Shown in pieces: positions 55,307 to 62,577 of a stretch of DNA of 64,000 nt. Location: assembly GCF_014656435.1 (NCBI RefSeq), contig NZ_BNCK01000004.1:124001-188000 (forward strand), given 5' to 3'. How positions within the stretch are numbered: the stretch's first letter is position 1; each line of letters opens with the position of its first letter. Under the pieces are notes generated by a model, which saw nothing but the letters and a program-made list of their open reading frames with translations, was not told where the DNA came from and did no database searches. This DNA is from Thalassotalea marina. GTDB taxonomy: Bacteria; Pseudomonadota; Gammaproteobacteria; Enterobacterales; Alteromonadaceae. The position numbers and the translations under genes were made by a program.

Positions 55307-56278
55307 ATGCTTATTGATACTTTTGGCAGGAAATTTAATTATCTTCGATTGTCTATTACAGACGTATGTAATTTCCGTTGTAATTATTGCTTACCTGATG
55401 GCTATGACTGTGATCAAGAAAGGAACTTTCTAACGCTCAATGAAATAGAAACGCTTGTAACTGCGTTTGCTCAACTAGGCATTAAAAAAATTCGAATAAC
55501 AGGTGGAGAGCCGGGTTTACGAAAAGATTTAACCGATATCATTTCCTTATGCAGCCAAACACCTGGTATTGAAAAAGTAGCACTTACGACAAACGGCTTT
55601 AATTTGGCTCGTAATGCAACTGCTTGGAAGGCGGCGGGATTAAACGCAATAAATGTAAGTGCTGATAGTTTAGATCCAAGAATGTTTAGTGCAATTACTG
55701 GTAATCAAAACTTAACAGATATTCTTCATGGTGTTGATGTCGCTCAAGAGGCGGGCATAGAATCATTAAAGCTAAATGCAGTGTTGCTAAAACAGTTTAA
55801 CTATTCTCAGCTACAAGATTACCTCGATTGGATTAAAGATCGAAATCTTACTATTCGATTTATTGAACTAATGAAAACAGGCGATAACCAATCATTTTTC
55901 AGACAAAACCATGTCAGTGGACAAGAAATAAAGTCCTTGTTGTTGCAACAAGGGTGGCAACAAAAGTTAAAACATAAACTTGATGGCCCTGCGCAAGAGT
56001 TTTTCCACCCAAATTCAACAGGTCGTATTGGTTTGATTATGCCTTACGGAAAAGACTTTTGTGATACTTGCAATAGATTGCGTATGTCAGCAATAGGCAA
56101 ATTACATCTCTGCCTTTTTGCAGAAGCTGGCAATAACATCCGTCCTTGGCTAACGGCTTCTGATGTAGAAGGTTGCAAACAAATCATCATAGACACGCTT
56201 TTTGATAAAAAAGTAGCACATCAACTCCAACAAGGCTTTGTTGGTGGCACTAAACATCTTGCAATGTTAGGAGGATAA
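55307..56278 (+). CDS. moaA: GTP 3',8-cyclase MoaA
   Basis: A 323-residue radical-SAM enzyme for the first step of molybdenum-cofactor synthesis. The N-terminal cluster cysteines are C21, C25 and C28 in TDVCNFRCNYCLPDG. RITGGEPGLRKDL is the SAM region. The C-terminal cluster is CDTCNRLRMSAIGKLHLC, and the terminal GG needed for activity is present (AMLGG). I start at ATG 55307; a TTG at 55295 is possible but has no better ribosome site. It heads moaA-mobA-moaB-moaC-moaD-moaE. Confidence 0.95.
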   Translation: MLIDTFGRKFNYLRLSITDVCNFRCNYCLPDGYDCDQERNFLTLNEIETLVTAFAQLGIKKIRITGGEPGLRKDLTDIISLCSQTPGIEKVALTTNGFNLARNATAWKAAGLNAINVSADSLDPRMFSAITGNQNLTDILHGVDVAQEAGIESLKLNAVLLKQFNYSQLQDYLDWIKDRNLTIRFIELMKTGDNQSFFRQNHVSGQEIKSLLLQQGWQQKLKHKLDGPAQEFFHPNSTGRIGLIMPYGKDFCDTCNRLRMSAIGKLHLCLFAEAGNNIRPWLTASDVEGCKQIIIDTLFDKKVAHQLQQGFVGGTKHLAMLGG

Positions 56279-56279
56279 A

Positions 56280-56897
56280 ATGACTGAAAATTGCTCATGT
56301 GAAATTTTTGGCATCGTACTCGCTGGAGGTAGGTCTTCGCGAATGGGACAAGACAAAGCGGAACTAGAAATTAACGGCAAAACTCTACTAAGACGAAACC
56401 AAAACTTGTTGAAACGTGTAGGTGTATCAAAAGTGTTTGTTTCAGGTGGTAAATACAGTGATATCGATGATTTGTTACCCGGCATAGGACCAATGGCGGG
56501 AATTTATAGTGCCTTAGCCCATTTTAAACGTTACCACTATCAGCAGGATAAAACACAATTCAAAGCGCTGTTAATCATTCCAATAGATATGCCACTTCTT
56601 GATGAAAAAACCCTTAAAGACTTATTGTTATGCGGCGCATCAATGCGTAGTGCATTGCACTATAAAAACACCCCTATGCCATTGCTTTTACCCATAACAG
56701 AAGAAAATTTTAAAAGTTCGCAGAAGGTTATAAACGATGAGGGTAAAAGGTCAATTAACCGTTATTTAAACTTCATCAATTGCACAAGCATTACAACAGA
56801 TAACCTACAAGCTTTTATTAATACCAATGACTATCAAACATGGATAAAAGCACAACAACTCATTAAACAAGGACAATGTAACTATGGCACACTATAA
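56280..56897 (+). CDS. mobA: Molybdenum cofactor guanylyltransferase MobA
   Basis: A 205-residue nucleotidyltransferase that attaches GMP to molybdopterin to give the MGD form used by nitrate reductase. The GTP-binding signature is GIVLAGGRSSRMGQDKAEL (about residues 11-29), and LIIPIDMPLLDEKTL supplies the Mg-binding Asp. DLLPGIGPMAGIYSAL is typical. It starts 1 bp after the moaA stop and overlaps moaB by 14 bp. The presence of mobA in the moa operon points to an MGD enzyme (Nar/Nap type). Confidence 0.92.
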   Translation: MTENCSCEIFGIVLAGGRSSRMGQDKAELEINGKTLLRRNQNLLKRVGVSKVFVSGGKYSDIDDLLPGIGPMAGIYSALAHFKRYHYQQDKTQFKALLIIPIDMPLLDEKTLKDLLLCGASMRSALHYKNTPMPLLLPITEENFKSSQKVINDEGKRSINRYLNFINCTSITTDNLQAFINTNDYQTWIKAQQLIKQGQCNYGTL

Positions 56898-57423
56898 ACT
56901 TCCATTTACCCCGTTAAACATTGCCGTTTTAACTGTTTCAGACACAAGAGATGAGAACACAGATAGTTCTGGCGCTTACTTTGTTGAAGCATTAACTAAA
57001 TTTGAACATCACCTAGCTGAAAAGCAGATAGTAAAAGATGATGTTTATCAAATACGTGCTGTTGTTTCCAAGTGGATTGCTAGCGACACCGTACAAGCAA
57101 TTCTAGTAACTGGTGGCACTGGTTTTACCGCGCGTGATACAACGCCAGAAGCAGTTGCACCATTATTTGACAAAAGTGTTGAAGGATTTGGTGAATTATT
57201 CCGTTATGCGTCAGCAAAAGAGATCGGTACATCAACAATTCAATCAAGAGCACTTGCTGGTGTTGCTAACGGAACAGTCATATTTTGCGTACCAGGCTCA
57301 CCTGGCGCATGTAAAACAGCGTGGGAAAATATTATTGCCTCGCAGTTAGATGCTAGCCACAAACCATGTAACTTTGTGCCACACCTAAAAAATGCCACAA
57401 TCTCTTGTAATACACGAGGGTAA
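56884..57423 (+). CDS. moaB: Molybdopterin adenylyltransferase-like protein MoaB
   Basis: A 179-residue MogA/MoaB-fold protein. Motifs: [39 protein letters not shown] and [26 protein letters not shown], which form the molybdopterin-binding site. In organisms lacking Mog it adenylylates molybdopterin. Its ATG lies inside mobA, so translation is coupled. moaC starts 4 bp after its stop. Confidence 0.93.
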   Translation: MAHYKLPFTPLNIAVLTVSDTRDENTDSSGAYFVEALTKFEHHLAEKQIVKDDVYQIRAVVSKWIASDTVQAILVTGGTGFTARDTTPEAVAPLFDKSVEGFGELFRYASAKEIGTSTIQSRALAGVANGTVIFCVPGSPGACKTAWENIIASQLDASHKPCNFVPHLKNATISCNTRG

Positions 57424-57427
57424 CAGC

Positions 57428-57907
57428 ATGTTGACGCACATAAATGAACAAGGCCAAGCGAATATGGTTGATGTAACAGACAAACGTGTCTCTATCCGAG
57501 AAGCAGTTGCACAAGGTTGTATTACCATGTTGCCAGATACTCTAAGCGCAGTTATCAACAATCAACATAAAAAGGGCGATGTTATTGCTACCGCTAGAAT
57601 AGCTGGAATACAAGGTGCTAAAAAATGCGCCGACTTAATTCCATTATGTCACCCATTGGCATTAACAAAAGTTGATTTATCGTTTGATATTGACGAACCA
57701 AACAACCAAATTATTGTATCAAGCTTATGCAAACTTTCAGGTCAAACAGGCGTTGAAATGGAAGCACTAACCGCGGTTTCTATTGCATTATTAACCTTAT
57801 TTGACATGTGTAAAGCGATGGATCCTATGATGGAAATTTCAGCAGTTAAAGTGCTTCATAAAATAGGTGGGGAATCGGGATTTTGGACTAGAGACGTTAG
57901 AGGTTAA
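57428..57907 (+). CDS. moaC: Cyclic pyranopterin monophosphate synthase MoaC
   Basis: A 159-residue enzyme converting the MoaA product to c[52 protein letters not shown] and [24 protein letters not shown] are the conserved blocks with the active-site Lys, His and Asp. I use ATG 57428 with GAGGG just upstream; an in-frame ATG at 57392 within moaB would add 12 residues not seen in the family. Confidence 0.95.
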   Translation: MLTHINEQGQANMVDVTDKRVSIREAVAQGCITMLPDTLSAVINNQHKKGDVIATARIAGIQGAKKCADLIPLCHPLALTKVDLSFDIDEPNNQIIVSSLCKLSGQTGVEMEALTAVSIALLTLFDMCKAMDPMMEISAVKVLHKIGGESGFWTRDVRG

Positions 57908-57912
57908 TAGAA

Positions 57913-58161
57913 ATGATTAAAGTATTATTTTTTGGACAACTTAAAGAAGTATTAGCATGTGACCGTTTAGATTTAGAAGTAACAGAACAAATGAAAGTCT
58001 CTGATGTTCACGCACTTCTTTTAACACGTTACCAACAAAGTACTAGTTATCTAAAACCAGGCCGAATCTTAGTCGCTGTTAATCAAGATTTAGCTTCAAT
58101 GGAACATCAAATTTCGGACGGCGATGAGTTAGCATTTTTCCCTCCTGTTACGGGAGGCTAA
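57913..58161 (+). CDS. moaD: Molybdopterin synthase sulfur-carrier subunit MoaD
   Basis: An 82-residue ubiquitin-fold protein ending in PVTGG, whose C-terminal glycine becomes a thiocarboxylate that donates sulfur to cPMP. IKVLFFGQLKEVLACDRLDLEV opens the fold, and VAVNQDLASMEHQISDGDELAFFPPVTGG closes it. It lies 5 bp after moaC and 3 bp before moaE. Confidence 0.94.
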   Translation: MIKVLFFGQLKEVLACDRLDLEVTEQMKVSDVHALLLTRYQQSTSYLKPGRILVAVNQDLASMEHQISDGDELAFFPPVTGG

Positions 58162-58164
58162 TAC

Positions 58165-58629
58165 ATGATCAGTGTTCAAACCCATGACTTTGATATAGCA
58201 AGTGAATACAACGCGCTAAAGAGCAGTAGTGCCAGCGATGGTGCAATCGTAACGTTTACAGGGTTAGTCAGAGATATTAATCAAGGGAATCAAGTAACAG
58301 GCTTAACTTTAGAACACTATCCAGGGATGACAGAAAAATCGTTGGCGAACATTGTACAGCAAGCAAAACTACGTTGGCCATTAGGCAAAGTGCATGTCAT
58401 TCATAGAGTGGGGCGCTTGTTACTTTTAGACCAAATCGTGTTTGTTGGTGTCACCAGTAAACACAGAGAAGCCGCTTTTGAAGCGTGTCAATTTATAATG
58501 GATTATTTAAAGAATAACGCGCCTTTTTGGAAAAAGGAAACCACGCTAGATGGAGAAAAGTGGGTAGAATTTAACGAAAAAGACCGCGAGGCTGCCAGTC
58601 GGTGGAAAAAGAGAAAATACGGTGTTTAA
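58165..58629 (+). CDS. moaE: Molybdopterin synthase catalytic subunit MoaE
   Basis: A 154-residue subunit that pairs with MoaD to make molybdopterin. Motifs: DGAIVTFTGLVRDINQGNQV, LTLEHYPGMTEKSL, VHVIHRVGRLLLLDQIVFVGV and HREAAFEACQFIMDYLKNNAPFWKKE with the catalytic lysines. It is the last gene of the moaA-moaE operon and converges with moeA at a shared hairpin. Confidence 0.95.
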   Translation: MISVQTHDFDIASEYNALKSSSASDGAIVTFTGLVRDINQGNQVTGLTLEHYPGMTEKSLANIVQQAKLRWPLGKVHVIHRVGRLLLLDQIVFVGVTSKHREAAFEACQFIMDYLKNNAPFWKKETTLDGEKWVEFNEKDREAASRWKKRKYGV

Positions 58630-58641
58630 TTTAACACCGTA
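58618..58641 (-). terminator. Hairpin shared by the moaE and moeA ends
   Basis: A 9-bp stem TACGGTGTT / AACACCGTA (58618-58626 with 58633-58641) with loop TAATTT, containing both stop codons of the convergent genes. On the minus strand it is followed by TTTTC, so it may terminate moeA; the plus side has no T tract. Confidence 0.5.
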
Positions 58642-59890
58642 AAATATGATCGAACATTTGAATAGAAACATCACTTCCCGCGACGCAACCCTGATGATCT
58701 TGTGCAAGTACAATGTAGCAATTTGCCTTGCTCATCGAAGACAATATGCCAGAGCCTTGTGCTGGTAGAGGTTCAACCACAAGTTGTCCTGATTCGTTAA
58801 TTTGCGCAATACCGCGTTGAAAATCCATTCGACCAGCACGTTTTTGAATATCTATTGTTGTTGTAGCCGGTAACAGTAGCGGTTCAGTATAGTTCGTCCC
58901 CATCATTTTAATTAACGCAGGTACAGCTAACAAATGAAAGGTTACTGTTGATGAAACTGGGTTTCCGGGCAGTCCAAAAAATACGCTGTTAGGTAATGTG
59001 CCAAAAGCGAACGGTTTTCCAGGTTTAATTGCTATTTTCCAAAACTCTATTTGACCTAACTCTTCAAGTACGTCTTTAGTGTAGTCAGCATCACCCACGG
59101 ATACTCCACCAGAACTTATCACCGCATCAGCTTGCTGATCTGCCTGTTCAAAAGCTTGTTTTATTTGCGCGTAATCATCTGGAATAATGCCCAGATCAAG
59201 TACATCAATATTCATATTGTTCAACATAGCCATTAATACGTGCCGGTTACTTTCATAAATTTCACCTGTTTGCAGCACTTGCCCAGCTGATTTAAGCTCA
59301 TCACCAGTTGAAAAAACAGCAACGCGTAATTTACGGTTAACGGCTATTTCGTCAATACCTAAAGAGGCTAATAGACCTATATCGGGCGCGCTAAATTGAT
59401 GGCCTGGTAAAAATATCTGTTGGTCTTTTTGGATATCTTCACCTGCTAATCTTATGTGGTTGTTCAACTTAAGTGGCTGATTAAGTGTAACAAGCCCATC
59501 GTTGACACTAACATTTTCCTGCATTTCAACGCTATTAGCGCTGTCTGGGACTACGGCACCCGTCATGATCCTGATACATTGCCCTGGAGCTAATTCACCA
59601 ATATAAGGGCGCCCAGCCATCGCTGTACCAACCAATTGGTAAGAGTGAGGAGGTTGAGCAGGTGTTTCTGCAAAATCAACGTTAAATGCATAGCCGTCCA
59701 TCGCTGAATTATTATGAGCAGGTACATTAATCGGAGAAACTATAATTGCGGCGTTGACACGCTTCGCACAATCTTCAATACCAATAATTTCTTGTTTCTC
59801 TACAGCAGTTATTTTATTCAATAGGTTAGATTTAGCTTGTGCATAAGGCATTAAACCTGGCGCACTACAACAATCAATCATTTTGGTCAC
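58631..59890 (-). CDS. moeA: Molybdopterin molybdenumtransferase MoeA
   Basis: A 419-residue enzyme inserting molybdate into adenylylated molybdopterin. The DCAKRVNAAIIVSPINVPAHNNSAMDGYAF start, GQCIRIMTGAVVPDSAN, RVAVFSTGDELKSAGQ, DAVISSGGVSVGDADYTKDVL and KPGKPFAFG...FFGLPGNPVSS blocks are all diagnostic. It is minus-strand, 11 bp downstream of narL, so narL and moeA are probably co-transcribed. Together with the moa operon it makes cofactor synthesis nearly complete in the window. Confidence 0.95.
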   Translation of the reverse strand: MTKMIDCCSAPGLMPYAQAKSNLLNKITAVEKQEIIGIEDCAKRVNAAIIVSPINVPAHNNSAMDGYAFNVDFAETPAQPPHSYQLVGTAMAGRPYIGELAPGQCIRIMTGAVVPDSANSVEMQENVSVNDGLVTLNQPLKLNNHIRLAGEDIQKDQQIFLPGHQFSAPDIGLLASLGIDEIAVNRKLRVAVFSTGDELKSAGQVLQTGEIYESNRHVLMAMLNNMNIDVLDLGIIPDDYAQIKQAFEQADQQADAVISSGGVSVGDADYTKDVLEELGQIEFWKIAIKPGKPFAFGTLPNSVFFGLPGNPVSSTVTFHLLAVPALIKMMGTNYTEPLLLPATTTIDIQKRAGRMDFQRGIAQINESGQLVVEPLPAQGSGILSSMSKANCYIVLAQDHQGCVAGSDVSIQMFDHILRC

Positions 59891-59901
59891 CTTTAAGTAG
59901 A

Positions 59902-60552
59902 TTATTTAGTCTGGTAATTCACCATCCAGACGGCAGCCTCAACACGAGATTTTAAGTTGAGCTTTTTTAAAAGATGTTTGACGTGTACCTTAACGGTACC
60001 ATCAGATATGTCTAGTTCACGTGCAATTAGTTTGTTACTCAAACCTTTTGCAATCAATTTTAAAATTTCATATTCTCGACTAGTTAGGGAAGAGATAACA
60101 TTCGCTCCCTTTTTTTCTGGTCTTCGCAGAGCCGTAGCTAATATTTCAGTGAGTTTATCACTCATCACCATTTTGCCTAAGGTTGCCTCTTTAATTTTTT
60201 CCAATAACTCATCTGGATCCATATCTTTAAGTAAGTAACCATCAGCGCCACTTCGAATAGCCTCAATCACATCTTCATCATTGTCTGAAACTGTAAGCAT
60301 TAAAATTCGGGCGGTTACGCCTTGCATTCTTAACGCTCTTAGCGTCTCTAAGCCATCCATTCCTTGCATGTTTAAATCCAAAGTAATTAGGTCAGGATCA
60401 CAACTTTCAACAATGGCCAATGCCTCTGCACCAGAACTCGCTTCGCCGACAACAGTAAGTTCATCCTCTAGCTCTATCAGTTGCCTCAGTCCTTTTCGCA
60501 ACAAGGGGTGATCATCTACCATCATGATTGAAACATTAGGGGTATCGGTCAT
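59902..60552 (-). CDS. narL: Nitrate/nitrite response regulator NarL
   Basis: A 216-residue response regulator of the NarL family (216 in E. coli). The receiver (about 8-125) has D13/D14 (MMVDDHPLLRKG) and phospho-acceptor D59 (LITLDLNMQGMDG), with the conserved Thr/Ser and Lys in MLTVSDNDE and YLLKDMDPDE. The LuxR-type HTH is LTSREYEILKLIAKGLSNKLIARELDISDGTVKVHVKHLL (about 152-192). The partner kinase NarX lies at 62578-64000. It is divergent from narK. NarL heptamers are found in its upstream region and in those of its neighbours. Confidence 0.93.
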   Translation of the reverse strand: MTDTPNVSIMMVDDHPLLRKGLRQLIELEDELTVVGEASSGAEALAIVESCDPDLITLDLNMQGMDGLETLRALRMQGVTARILMLTVSDNDEDVIEAIRSGADGYLLKDMDPDELLEKIKEATLGKMVMSDKLTEILATALRRPEKKGANVISSLTSREYEILKLIAKGLSNKLIARELDISDGTVKVHVKHLLKKLNLKSRVEAAVWMVNYQTK

Positions 60553-60626
60553 TTTGCTCTCCAGTTGGCTGACATGTGTTTATTAGTGACTCTTTATTTC
60601 TATTTGTCGCCACAACTTTTTTAATT

Positions 60627-60640
60627 TTGATATGTGTCAA
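60627..60640. promoter_or_regulatory. FNR-like site upstream of narL
   Basis: TTGAT-ATGT-GTCAA matches 9 of 10 defined bases of TTGAT-N4-ATCAA. It is centred about 81 bp upstream of the narL start and about 270 bp before narK. Confidence 0.7.
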
Positions 60641-60693
60641 TTTTAACGAGTTGAGTGCTTTTACACATCCTTTTATTAAGAGGTAGACAAAAC

Positions 60694-60709
60694 TAACACT
60701 TTATGGGTA
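60694..60709. promoter_or_regulatory. NarL-type 7-2-7 site in the narL/narK region
   Basis: TAACACT-TT-ATGGGTA: the right half read on the other strand is TACCCAT, a perfect TACYYMT, and the left half matches 5 of 7. Another perfect heptamer AGAGGTA (TACCTCT) is at 60679-60685 and a third, TACCTCT, at 60825-60831. Confidence 0.5.
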
Positions 60710-60903
60710 ATTAAAAGAAACGTTTTAAAGCTGAATTAGCATTAAATATCAATAAAATACAGAAAACTACTTACACATTAGACTTTACTATTTGTTCAAA
60801 ATGCATTGATTTCGTTAAAAAACATACCTCTTTTTATCAATTGTTGTTCGCCATCTGATTTTACATAGTGATGCTGTTATTAATCATTTAATTGGAGAAA
60901 ACC

Positions 60904-62508
60904 ATGGCAGATCTACAAAAGTGGGATCCAGAAGACGAAGGTTTTTGGGAGTCACAAGGTAAAAAAATTGCCAACCGAAATCTCTGGATTTCAATTCCTA
61001 GCTTACTTTGCGGCTTCGCAGTATGGCTTTATTGGGGCATTATAACGGTTCAGATGCTCAATTTAGGCTTTCCATTTGCTAAATCAGAGTTATTTACCTT
61101 AATGGCGATATCTGGTTTAACCGGAGCCACTTTGCGCATACCGAGCAGCTTTTTTATTAGATTATGCGGCGGCAGAAATACTATATTTTTCACTACTGCC
61201 TTACTTATGTTACCTGCGTTTGGCACTGGTGTTGCTCTTCAAGACCAAAATACACCTTTATGGGTGTTTCAAGTATTAGCCTTTTTATCTGGCTTTGGTG
61301 GTGGCAACTTTGCGTCTTCAATGTCTAATATCAGTTTCTTTTTTCCTAAAAAACAACAAGGTTATGCATTAGGTATGAATGCGGGTTTAGGTAACTTTGG
61401 TGTGACTACCATGCAAATTTTAGTGCCTCTGTTTATGACGTTTGGCATTTTTGGTGGTGAGCCAATGACCTTAGTAAATACCAGTGGTACCTTGATAGGT
61501 AAAATACCAGCTGGGGCTGATACTTGGATACATAATGCCGGTTATTTATGGCTGATATTCTTAATCCCACTAGCCTTTGCAGGCTGGTTCGGCATGAATA
61601 ACATTAAAACTGAAGAAGTATCTCCTGACATAGGTAACCCTATCACTTCATGGCTGTTAATCACTGTTATGCTATTGATTGGCTTTTTAACGGCTGGTGT
61701 CGGTTTATGGTTGTTATTACCAGAAGCCGCCAATGGTTCAGGTTTTGGTGTACCAAAAGAAATTGTGCTTGTGCTGGTTATTGTTGCGACCGTGTTTTTG
61801 CTTAAACAATTGCCAGGACAAATTAAACAAAGTTTAGATCGTCAATACAAAATCTTTGATAACAAACATACTTGGGTGATGAGTATCATCTATACCATGA
61901 CTTTTGGATCATTTATCGGGTTTGCCGCATCTTTTCCACTATCAATTAAAGTGATATTTGGCTATCAACATGTTCTAGTTGACGGGGTAATGACCCATAA
62001 TACAGTCAATCCAAATGGTCCTAGTGCATTAATGTTTGCGTGGATGGGGCCTTTTATTGGTGCGCTTATTCGCCCTGTTGGTGGTTGGATATCTGATAAG
62101 GTCGGTGGTGCATTAGTTACGCAAATATGCGCAGTGATTATGGTTGCAAGTGCTTTAGGTGTTGCTTATTTTATGCAAGCAGCCTATCAATCAGCTACGC
62201 CAGAGCAGTATTTTATCCCGTTCTTCGTGCTATTTTTAATTCTTTTTGCCGCTACAGGTATAGGTAATGGCTCAACGTTTCGTACCATTGCCATGGTGTT
62301 TCCAAAAGAGCAAGCTGGCCCAGTATTGGGCTGGACATCTGCAGTTGCAGCTTATGGTGCTTTTTATATCCCTAAAGTACTTGGTGAACAAATTAAGGCA
62401 ACCACACCGGAGGTTGCTCTAATTGGCTTTGCTATTTTTTACGCCATTTGTTTATTTATTAATTATTGGTTCTACTTACGTAAAAATGGTGAGTTTTATA
62501 ATCCATAA
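60904..62508 (+). CDS. narK: Nitrate/nitrite transporter NarK (third copy)
   Basis: A 534-residue MFS permease. TM2 has GATLRIPSSFFIRLCGGR and TM8 GALIRPVGGWISDKVGG, carrying the two substrate arginines; MNAGLGNFGVTTMQILVPL and SAVAAYGAFYIPKVLG are the nitrate-signature glycine helices. The long periplasmic/cytoplasmic inserts and length fit the respiratory NarK antiporter (E. coli 463; Alteromonadales forms are longer). I start at ATG 60904 with GGAG 6 bases upstream, not the TTG at 60892. It is divergent from narL and convergent with narX. In respiratory loci narK usually precedes narGHJI, which is not seen here. Confidence 0.9.
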   Translation: MADLQKWDPEDEGFWESQGKKIANRNLWISIPSLLCGFAVWLYWGIITVQMLNLGFPFAKSELFTLMAISGLTGATLRIPSSFFIRLCGGRNTIFFTTALLMLPAFGTGVALQDQNTPLWVFQVLAFLSGFGGGNFASSMSNISFFFPKKQQGYALGMNAGLGNFGVTTMQILVPLFMTFGIFGGEPMTLVNTSGTLIGKIPAGADTWIHNAGYLWLIFLIPLAFAGWFGMNNIKTEEVSPDIGNPITSWLLITVMLLIGFLTAGVGLWLLLPEAANGSGFGVPKEIVLVLVIVATVFLLKQLPGQIKQSLDRQYKIFDNKHTWVMSIIYTMTFGSFIGFAASFPLSIKVIFGYQHVLVDGVMTHNTVNPNGPSALMFAWMGPFIGALIRPVGGWISDKVGGALVTQICAVIMVASALGVAYFMQAAYQSATPEQYFIPFFVLFLILFAATGIGNGSTFRTIAMVFPKEQAGPVLGWTSAVAAYGAFYIPKVLGEQIKATTPEVALIGFAIFYAICLFINYWFYLRKNGEFYNP

Positions 62509-62532
62509 TAAAGTAGGGGATTTATAAATAGT

Positions 62533-62561
62533 AAAAACCAGAGCTTTAGACTCTGGTTTTT
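62533..62561. terminator. Bidirectional terminator between narK and narX
   Basis: An 11-bp stem AAAAACCAGAG / CTCTGGTTTTT (62533-62543 with 62551-62561) with loop CTTTAGA; A and T tracts on both sides serve the convergent narK and narX genes. Confidence 0.9.
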
Positions 62562-62577
62562 ATGCTCTACTTATGCC

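Larger units (their letters stand above)
60553..60903. promoter_or_regulatory. Divergent narL/narK regulatory region
   Basis: No gene in these 351 bp. It holds an FNR-like box (60627-60640), three perfect NarL heptamers (60679-60685, 60703-60709, 60825-60831), one of them in a weak 7-2-7 pair (60694-60709), and a weaker FNR half-box TTGAT-TTCG-TTAAA (60806-60819). Confidence 0.65.

Noticed and set aside
55218-55433. A 71-codon frame overlapping the moaA start
   Set aside because: It overlaps moaA in another frame, and the protein has no recognisable pattern; moaA is clearly the real gene.
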